Shown here piece after piece: positions 22,713-27,080 of a DNA stretch of 27,080 bases. Under the pieces are notes generated by a model. That model saw only the letters and a list, made by a program, of their open reading frames with translations. It searched no databases and had not been told where the DNA came from. The stretch spans positions 1 through 27,080 of the forward strand of contig JBLNCA010000054.1 in the NCBI GenBank assembly GCA_050260375.1. The letters run 5' to 3'. Within the stretch, counting starts at the first letter, position 1; every line of letters starts with the position of its first letter. The position numbers and the translations under genes are program-made. Origin of the DNA: DTFZ01 sp050260375 (GTDB taxonomy: Bacteria > Bacillota > Clostridia > Christensenellales > SZUA-584).

Positions 22713-23882
22713 TCACGCTTCCTTAAGAAATGCCTTTATCCTTTCCGCCGCGAGGCGTATGCGCTGCTCCGACTGCACCAAAGCCATGCGCACATAGCCT
22801 TTACCTCCTGCACCGAACGCGCTTCCCGGCACGGCTATCACGCCGGTACTGCGACCGAGCAGCCTGCCGAAAGCAATGTCGTCGCTGCCGAAAGCTTCCG
22901 GTATCTTAGCCCAGACGAACATAGTGGCCTTGGGCGGCGTTATGTTCCATCCGGCGTCCGCAAAGCATTCTGTCAGCACGTCCCTTCGCCGCTCGTATTC
23001 CAGAGCCGTTTGCCTGATGTCCGCGGGGCTGCCTGACAGCGCGCATATGCCCGCCTTTTGTATCGGCAGGAACACTCCGAAATCCGTGTTGGACTTGAAG
23101 CGCTTGAGCATGCCTATGTATTCGCTGTTGCCGAAGCAGAACCCAAGCCGCGCGCCTGCGAACCCGAACGTTTTGGAGAGCGAGTTGAACTCCGCGCCCA
23201 CCTGTTTGGCGCCTTCGTATGCGAGAAAGCTGCCGACTTTGAGCCCGTCGAACGCAAGCTCGCTGTAGGCGTTGTCGTGTATTATGAATATGTCGTTTTC
23301 CTGCGCGAACGCGACAAGATCCCTGTAAAACGAATCGGGAGCGACGGCCGTAGTCGGGTTGTTGGGATAGGATACTATCATAAGCTTTGCTTTTCGCGCA
23401 ACGCTTTCGGGTATTTCCGAAAGGTCTATGACAAAGCCGTTCTCGGGGCGCTGCTTCGCCCAATATACGTTGGATCGCGCGAGCACCGCGCCGGTATAAA
23501 ACGCCGGGTAACACGGGTCGGGAAGTATTACGGCGTCTCCGGGGTCAACGAGCGGCAGGCAGCAGTGCGCAAGGCCTTCCTGCGAGCCTAATACCGCGCA
23601 CACCTCCGATTCGGGGTCTATATCCACGCCGTAACGCCTTTTGTACCAACGGGAGGCGGCCTGTTTCAATTCCGGTAAATCTTCCAGCGCGTAAATGTAA
23701 TTTTGCTCCTTCAGAGCTTCCGCGGCTATCGCGTCTTTCACGTTTTTTGCGGGCGGTATGTTGGGCGTGCCTACGCTTAAGTCTATAACGTCCACGCCCT
23801 GCCGCAGCAGCAATGCTTTCTCCCTTGCGAGCTGCGTGAATATGCCGGACTCGAGACGGTCCATGAGATCGGAAAACTTCAT
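22713..23882 (-). CDS. Class I/II PLP aminotransferase (LL-DAP/aspartate type)
   Basis: This is a 389-residue fold-type I aminotransferase. The PLP lysine is Lys237 in SLSKTFGFAGARLGF; other site residues are Asn175 in YPNNPT, Asp203 and Tyr206 in HDNAYSEL, and Arg245. DLSVGTPNIPPAKNV at residues 34-48 and YALEDLPELKQA near 64-75 are like LL-diaminopimelate aminotransferases and related aspartate enzymes, which often carry 'G-x-PD'. The specific substrate is uncertain without dap genes nearby. A GGGAG site lies about 12 nt before the ATG. A TATAAT box (about 23915-23920 on minus) suggests a promoter, though no good -35 was seen. It is the first gene of the operon with GNAT. Confidence 0.9.
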   Translation of the reverse strand: MKFSDLMDRLESGIFTQLAREKALLLRQGVDVIDLSVGTPNIPPAKNVKDAIAAEALKEQNYIYALEDLPELKQAASRWYKRRYGVDIDPESEVCAVLGSQEGLAHCCLPLVDPGDAVILPDPCYPAFYTGAVLARSNVYWAKQRPENGFVIDLSEIPESVARKAKLMIVSYPNNPTTAVAPDSFYRDLVAFAQENDIFIIHDNAYSELAFDGLKVGSFLAYEGAKQVGAEFNSLSKTFGFAGARLGFCFGNSEYIGMLKRFKSNTDFGVFLPIQKAGICALSGSPADIRQTALEYERRRDVLTECFADAGWNITPPKATMFVWAKIPEAFGSDDIAFGRLLGRSTGVIAVPGSAFGAGGKGYVRMALVQSEQRIRLAAERIKAFLKEA

Positions 23883-24010
23883 GCTTTTTCTATGCTCCCA
23901 TATGCGTTTTGAATATTATAACACATATGCGCGGCCACAATATATAGCGGCTTGCACAATAAATGGCTAACGTATACAATTAACTAATTGCCGCTTCGGG
24001 AGGATGTATC

Positions 24011-24274
24011 GTGTTTTTGGCAGCGTACGCGGCGGTGATGTCGGCCGCGGGGTTTTGCGTATGCGCACATGACAAGCGCGCGGCTATAAAAGGCAAAACA
24101 AGGGTGAGCGAACGGGAGCTGCTGCTTATCGCCGCATTGGGCGGCGCAGTCGGGGTATACGCTGCGATGCTTACGCTGCGGCACAAGACGAGGCGGTTAA
24201 AGTTCATGCTGATAGTGCCGCTATTAATATTATTGCAGTCGGGAGCGGCGCTGTGGGCGCTCAAAGTCTTCTAG
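24011..24274 (+). CDS. DUF1294 small membrane protein
   Basis: This 87-residue membrane protein fits the DUF1294 family. The pattern is a first helix (residues 1-18), DKRAAIKGKTRVSERELL, a second helix (about 36-55, LIAALGGAVGVYAAML), the family's RHKTRRLKF motif, and a third helix (about 66-85). It starts with GTG at 24011 behind GGGAGGATG, an excellent site. Function of the family is unknown. It precedes the rpmH promoter by only about 30 nt and has no clear terminator, so some read-through into rpmH is possible. Confidence 0.88.
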   Translation: MFLAAYAAVMSAAGFCVCAHDKRAAIKGKTRVSERELLLIAALGGAVGVYAAMLTLRHKTRRLKFMLIVPLLILLQSGAALWALKVF

Positions 24275-24305
24275 TGCAGGAAAAACGTTACAGCCATCAT
24301 TGCTG

Positions 24306-24334
24306 TTGACATTGCAAAGGCACTTAAATATAAT
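24306..24334 (+). promoter_or_regulatory. Perfect consensus promoter of rpmH-jag operon
   Basis: TTGACA (24306-24311), a 17-nt spacer and TATAAT (24329-24334) match the sigma-A consensus at every position. This fits the high output expected for ribosomal protein L34. The start would be near 24341. Confidence 0.9.
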
Positions 24335-24358
24335 ATATGCGTCTGACTATGCGGATTT

Positions 24359-24373
24359 GCCCGCATCGCGGGC
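24359..24373 (+). promoter_or_regulatory. Leader hairpin before rpmH
   Basis: GCCCGC-ATC-GCGGGC forms a perfect 6-bp stem in the rpmH 5' leader, about 26 nt before the start codon. It lacks a T run, so it is not a terminator. A role in leader stability or autoregulation is possible. Confidence 0.45.
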
Positions 24374-24399
24374 TAAACATACTTTAAGAGGTAACTTAC

Positions 24400-24534
24400 A
24401 TGAAGATGACTTTTCAGCCTAAGAAAAGGCAACGCAAAGCGGAGCACGGTTTCTTGAAAAGAATGAGCACGAGAAACGGCCGCAACGTTTTAAAGCGCAG
24501 GCGCGCGAAAGGCAGGAAAAAGCTGACCGCTTAA
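24400..24534 (+). CDS. rpmH: Ribosomal protein L34
   Basis: This 44-residue, very basic protein of the large ribosomal subunit starts MKMTFQPKKRQRKAEHGFLK and continues RMSTRNGRNVLKRRRAKGRK, ending KKLTA, the full L34 signature at the normal length. An AGAGG site lies 9 nt before the ATG at 24400. It heads the rpmH-rnpA-yidD-yidC-jag operon under a consensus promoter. In many Bacillota this gene lies next to dnaA and the origin; here its upstream neighbours are DUF1294 and an aminotransferase operon. Confidence 0.97.
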   Translation: MKMTFQPKKRQRKAEHGFLKRMSTRNGRNVLKRRRAKGRKKLTA

Positions 24535-24593
24535 TTCCCTTCTGAACGATGTTTTTTACGGTATCGTCAGTTTGTGGTTGGATGGAAGGTATA

Positions 24594-24932
24594 TTGAGGC
24601 GTGAATATTCGCTGAGGCGCAACAAAGAGTTCAGGTATGTATATAAAAGGGGACGGTCCGTTTCGGACAGCACCCTTACGCTTATATATGTGATCACCAA
24701 AACGCCGCACCTTAAAGTGGGGTTTTCGGTGTCGAAGAAGTTGGGAAACAGTGTTGAGCGCAACAGGTTGAAACGCAGGATGAAAGAAGCTTTTTTTTCT
24801 ATGCTGGACGCCGTATCGCAAAAGTGCCTGTTGGTGTTCGTGCCTAAGGAGGCGGCGCGGGAGGCGGAATACAAAGACCTGCTCGTTTCGATAGGCGCTC
24901 TTTTAAAAAAAGCGGGACTGATGGAGAAATAG
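24594..24932 (+). CDS. rnpA: Ribonuclease P protein component
   Basis: This is a 112-residue basic protein that supports the RNase P ribozyme in 5' processing of tRNA. LRREYSLRRNKEFRYVYKRG starts the family, and SVSKKLGNSVERNRLKRRMK with EAFF is the RNR signature that contacts the RNA. The start is taken as TTG at 24594, with GGAAGG 5 nt upstream; this gives the usual length, while an upstream in-frame ATG at 24549 adds 15 residues with no family match and no site. It lies 59 nt after rpmH and one base before yidD. Confidence 0.95.
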   Translation: MRREYSLRRNKEFRYVYKRGRSVSDSTLTLIYVITKTPHLKVGFSVSKKLGNSVERNRLKRRMKEAFFSMLDAVSQKCLLVFVPKEAAREAEYKDLLVSIGALLKKAGLMEK

Positions 24933-24933
24933 C

Positions 24934-25143
24934 ATGAAGCGCATACTCCTGGCAATAATATGGTTTTACAAGCGGGCTATATCTCCTTACCTGGGGAACG
25001 CATGCCGGTTCACTCCGACGTGTTCCGAATATGCCATAGAGGCTATCGGCAAATACGGCGCTTTAAAAGGGTTCGGCATGGCGGCACGGCGCATACTGCG
25101 CTGCAACCCGTTCTGTAAAGGCGGATACGATCCCGTTCCCTGA
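24934..25143 (+). CDS. yidD: Membrane protein insertion efficiency factor YidD
   Basis: This 69-residue protein assists YidC-dependent membrane insertion. The N-terminal amphipathic/hydrophobic helix (ILLAIIWFYKRAISPYLG) is followed by CRFTPTCSEYAIEAIGKYG and the C-terminal RILRCNPFCKGGYDPVP, the conserved Cys and Pro pattern of the family. A GGAG site inside the end of rnpA lies about 9 nt before the ATG. It sits in its usual place between rnpA and yidC. Confidence 0.96.
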   Translation: MKRILLAIIWFYKRAISPYLGNACRFTPTCSEYAIEAIGKYGALKGFGMAARRILRCNPFCKGGYDPVP

Positions 25144-25187
25144 ACCGGGGCCAAGCAATGCCTCAATAGACTCGGAGGATAACGAAT

Positions 25188-26123
25188 TTGGATTTTTTAA
25201 GCAACAACTTTATATCCGATTTTTTTCTTATAGTATTAAAAGGAGTATACAGCCTGGTTAACGACTATTCGGTAGCTATTATTGTAGTGACGATAGCGCT
25301 GCGGCTGCTGATGCTGCCGCTTGACTTAAGGCAGAAGAACAGCGCGCGTAAGATGGCTATGCTCCAGCCCCAGATTGACAGCTTAAAGAAACGCTACGCG
25401 AACAACCCGCAGCAGCTGCAGAAAAAGCAGCAGGAATTATTCAGGAAGGAAGGCGTAAAGCCGCTTGCAGGATGCCTGCCTATGCTCATTACGCTGCCTG
25501 TATTCTTCGCGTTCTTCGGAGCGATGCGCGTGCTCGCGGCGCAGCAGACCGTGTCGCTGATGCTCAACGCGCAGTACCTAGGGCAGACGGCTCTGCCGCA
25601 ATGGCTCTGGGTAAACAACTTCTGGCAGGCAGACTCGGGGTTTTCGCCCATACTGCCCGCCGCTAAGGATTTTGTGGGATTTGTGCAGACCAACGCGACG
25701 TACATTACGCCGCAGGCTATGCATATGCTTGCTCAGAACGGGCTGTTGAATTTCGATTATGCAGGCGGAGTATTGAGCACTACGATGCCCGCGTATGACG
25801 CGCTTGCGGCTAAGATAATCTCCGCAAACGGGCTTACGGGGTACAACAACGGGTGGTTCATACTTCCGATACTGGCGGGCGTTACGCTGTTCTTCCAGCA
25901 AAAACTGACTATGACTCAGACGCCGCAGGCCGCGGGGCAGGGCAAGTTTATGCTGTGGTTCTTCCCGATATTCTCCGTGTACATCTGCGCGACGTCCAAC
26001 GCAGCGTTCGCCGTATACTGGGTATTTGCAAACATCTATGCCCTGGGGCAGGTGCTTGTTCTGAATTATATCTATAAAAAACGCGATCAAAAGGCGAAAG
26101 GCATTATCGAGGAGGCACCCTGA
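25188..26123 (+). CDS. yidC: YidC/Oxa1 membrane protein insertase
   Basis: This is a 311-residue insertase that places membrane proteins with or without SecYEG. The groove arginine is visible in VTIALRLLMLPLDLRQKNS (Arg39), followed by the cytoplasmic coiled-coil loop (about 55-90, LQPQIDSLKKRYANNPQQLQ). The KPLAGCLPMLITLPVFFAFF helix and two late membrane segments (NGWFILPILAGVTLFF; VYICATSNAAFAVYWVFANI) follow. It starts with TTG at 25188 behind GGAGG. It has no lipoprotein signal, unlike Bacillus SpoIIIJ. A loop of about 80 residues (about 120-205) before the late segments is extra-cytoplasmic and longer than in SpoIIIJ as I recall it. Its TGA overlaps the jag start by one base (TGATG). 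Confidence 0.95.
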   Translation: MDFLSNNFISDFFLIVLKGVYSLVNDYSVAIIVVTIALRLLMLPLDLRQKNSARKMAMLQPQIDSLKKRYANNPQQLQKKQQELFRKEGVKPLAGCLPMLITLPVFFAFFGAMRVLAAQQTVSLMLNAQYLGQTALPQWLWVNNFWQADSGFSPILPAAKDFVGFVQTNATYITPQAMHMLAQNGLLNFDYAGGVLSTTMPAYDALAAKIISANGLTGYNNGWFILPILAGVTLFFQQKLTMTQTPQAAGQGKFMLWFFPIFSVYICATSNAAFAVYWVFANIYALGQVLVLNYIYKKRDQKAKGIIEEAP

Positions 26124-26929
26124 TGGATGTTATTGAAAGCAAGGGAAAGACGGTTGACGAAGCCGTTTTCAGCGGTCTATTGAAGATGGACCTGTCTATA
26201 GACGAAGTGGACATAGAGATACTCGACGAAGGCGGCGGGCTGTTTAAAAGCGCGAGAGTAAGGATGACGAAGAAAAAGGACTCCGAGCTGCCCGGCAAGA
26301 TCGAGATGGCCGGCGAAAAGCAGGAGGCGCCGCCCGCAAAGCGCGAAACGCCGCGCTATGAAGCGCGCCGCGACGACAAAAAGGGCCGCCCTCACCGCAG
26401 GGAATATGACCAAAGGCATGAGCGCAAGGCGGAAGAAGCGGAGCTTGTAACGCCAAAGGAGCCTCAGAACGACGCCGAGAAGTTTTTATACGGACTTTTT
26501 GAGCGCATGGGCGTTAATGTGACGCTAAAGTCCGAGAAGCTGCAGGACGACATACTTCGTATAGATATGTCGGGCAAGGCGATGGGGATGCTTATAGGCC
26601 GCCGCGGCGAGACGCTCGATGCTTTGCAGTACTTAACGAGCCTTGTAACAAACAACGGCAAGGAAGAGTACCTAAAAGTGATGCTCGATACCGAAAACTA
26701 CCGCAAGAAGCGCGAAGAGGCGTTAAAACGGCTGGCGTTAAGGCTGGCGGATAAGGTTGTTAAATCGGGCAAGAAGGTAGTGCTCGAGCCGATGAACCCG
26801 TACGAGCGGCGCATACTGCACGCTACGCTGCAGGACCATCCGGGCATAACGACGTACAGCGAAGGCGAGGACCCTTTCAGGAGCGTAGTCGTGGCATTAA
26901 AGGACGAAACAAAGGCCGAAGTTGAATAG
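26123..26929 (+). CDS. jag: Jag/KhpB RNA-binding protein
   Basis: This 268-residue cytoplasmic RNA-binding protein (SpoIIIJ-associated; KhpB/EloR in streptococci) links RNA binding to cell division and envelope growth. Jag-N lies at residues 1-50 (SKGKTVDEAVFSGLLKM, VDIEILDEGGGLF). A charged, Arg/Glu/Lys-rich linker of about 60 residues follows. The KH domain (about 112-180) has MGMLIGRRGETLDALQYL with the GxxG loop, and the R3H domain (about 185-255) has NPYERRILHATLQDH. The ATG overlaps the yidC stop (TGATG), and GGAGG lies upstream in yidC. It is the last gene before the operon terminator. Confidence 0.95.
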   Translation: MDVIESKGKTVDEAVFSGLLKMDLSIDEVDIEILDEGGGLFKSARVRMTKKKDSELPGKIEMAGEKQEAPPAKRETPRYEARRDDKKGRPHRREYDQRHERKAEEAELVTPKEPQNDAEKFLYGLFERMGVNVTLKSEKLQDDILRIDMSGKAMGMLIGRRGETLDALQYLTSLVTNNGKEEYLKVMLDTENYRKKREEALKRLALRLADKVVKSGKKVVLEPMNPYERRILHATLQDHPGITTYSEGEDPFRSVVVALKDETKAEVE

Positions 26930-26935
26930 AATAGC

Positions 26936-26963
26936 AAAAGCGCATCGCATGGTGCGCTTTTTT
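26936..26963 (+). terminator. Terminator of the rpmH-jag operon
   Basis: AAAAGCGCA (26936-26944) pairs with TGCGCTTTT (26953-26961) around an 8-nt loop, with six T at the 3' side, 7 nt after the jag stop. It is also the apparent target of the intron that starts 5 nt later. Confidence 0.88.
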
Positions 26964-26967
26964 GTAT

Positions 26968-27080
26968 GTGCGCGCGGCATGCGCGCGACCTTGACGGTGA
27001 AAGTCCGTTACGGGGGTTGATAGCACCAACCGTTAGCCAAAGGCAAGGGTGTCCATCGTGAGGTGGAATCTGAAGGAAGC
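26968..27080 (+). mobile_element. 5' end of a group IIC intron, cut by the window edge
   Basis: Starting at GTGCG (26968), the sequence follows the 5' domain I of bacterial group IIC introns such as that of Oceanobacillus iheyensis, recalled from memory. The matching blocks are GTGCGCGCGGCATG, GGTGAAAGTCC, GTTAGCC, GCAAGGGTGTCC and GGTGGAATCTGAAGGAAGC at the window end. IIC introns insert just after intrinsic terminator hairpins, and this one begins 4 nt after the T run of the jag terminator, in the direction of transcription. The remaining domains and any reverse transcriptase gene lie outside the window, so completeness and activity are unknown. Confidence 0.9.

Overview
The window looks like chromosomal DNA of a Bacillota (Firmicutes) bacterium of clostridial type. 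The evidence is the rpmH-rnpA-yidD-yidC-jag cluster, nfeD-floA, paired Trk and Ktr potassium systems, strong Shine-Dalgarno sites, several TTG/GTG starts and sigma-A promoters. Most genes have roughly balanced base composition with heavy ATA (Ile) use. One stretch near 18.5-19.9 kb is clearly more AT-rich. No species can be named from what is visible.

Layout. 1-170: the end of an unidentified upstream unit with its terminator. 172-3145 (minus): a membrane-microdomain operon, nfeD, a 68-codon gene, a truncated flotillin paralogue, floA and a low-complexity membrane-anchored protein. 3555-7010 (plus): a PII-type Ca2+ ATPase and a PHP phosphoesterase. 7022-12166: two potassium uptake systems back to back, trkH-trkA on minus and ktrB-ktrA on plus, each with its own promoter. 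12167-12859: a long non-coding stretch with a highly structured RNA candidate on the minus strand and a promoter plus attenuator-like leader on plus. 12860-17889: a five-gene split (archaeal-type) glutamate synthase operon: amidotransferase, ferredoxin-FMN synthase, 4Fe-4S carrier, FAD/NAD(P) oxidoreductase and GXGXG subunit.

17890-20181 is the accessory region. Two copies of a ~150-bp three-hairpin repeat and an 82-bp palindrome lie on one side, and a cluster of five GTGCG/GCACG mini-hairpins on the other. Between them is an AT-rich two-gene minus-strand operon. One gene is split by an in-frame TAA; the other has a DUF4145/HEPN-like C-terminus. The two appear to share a small domain.

20182-24274 carries housekeeping and small genes: nudC, a 41-codon membrane peptide, a DJ-1/PfpI protein, an aminotransferase-GNAT-45-codon basic protein operon and a DUF1294 protein. 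24306-26963 is the ribosomal protein L34/RNase P/membrane insertase operon under a perfect consensus promoter. Directly after its terminator, the window runs into the 5' end of a group IIC intron, cut off by the window edge.

The best candidates for something undescribed are the minus-strand structured RNA at 12214-12449 (possibly a raiA-type RNA), the AT-rich two-gene module with its nonsense-split member, the repeat with compensatory stem changes, and the SPFH-less FloA paralogue.
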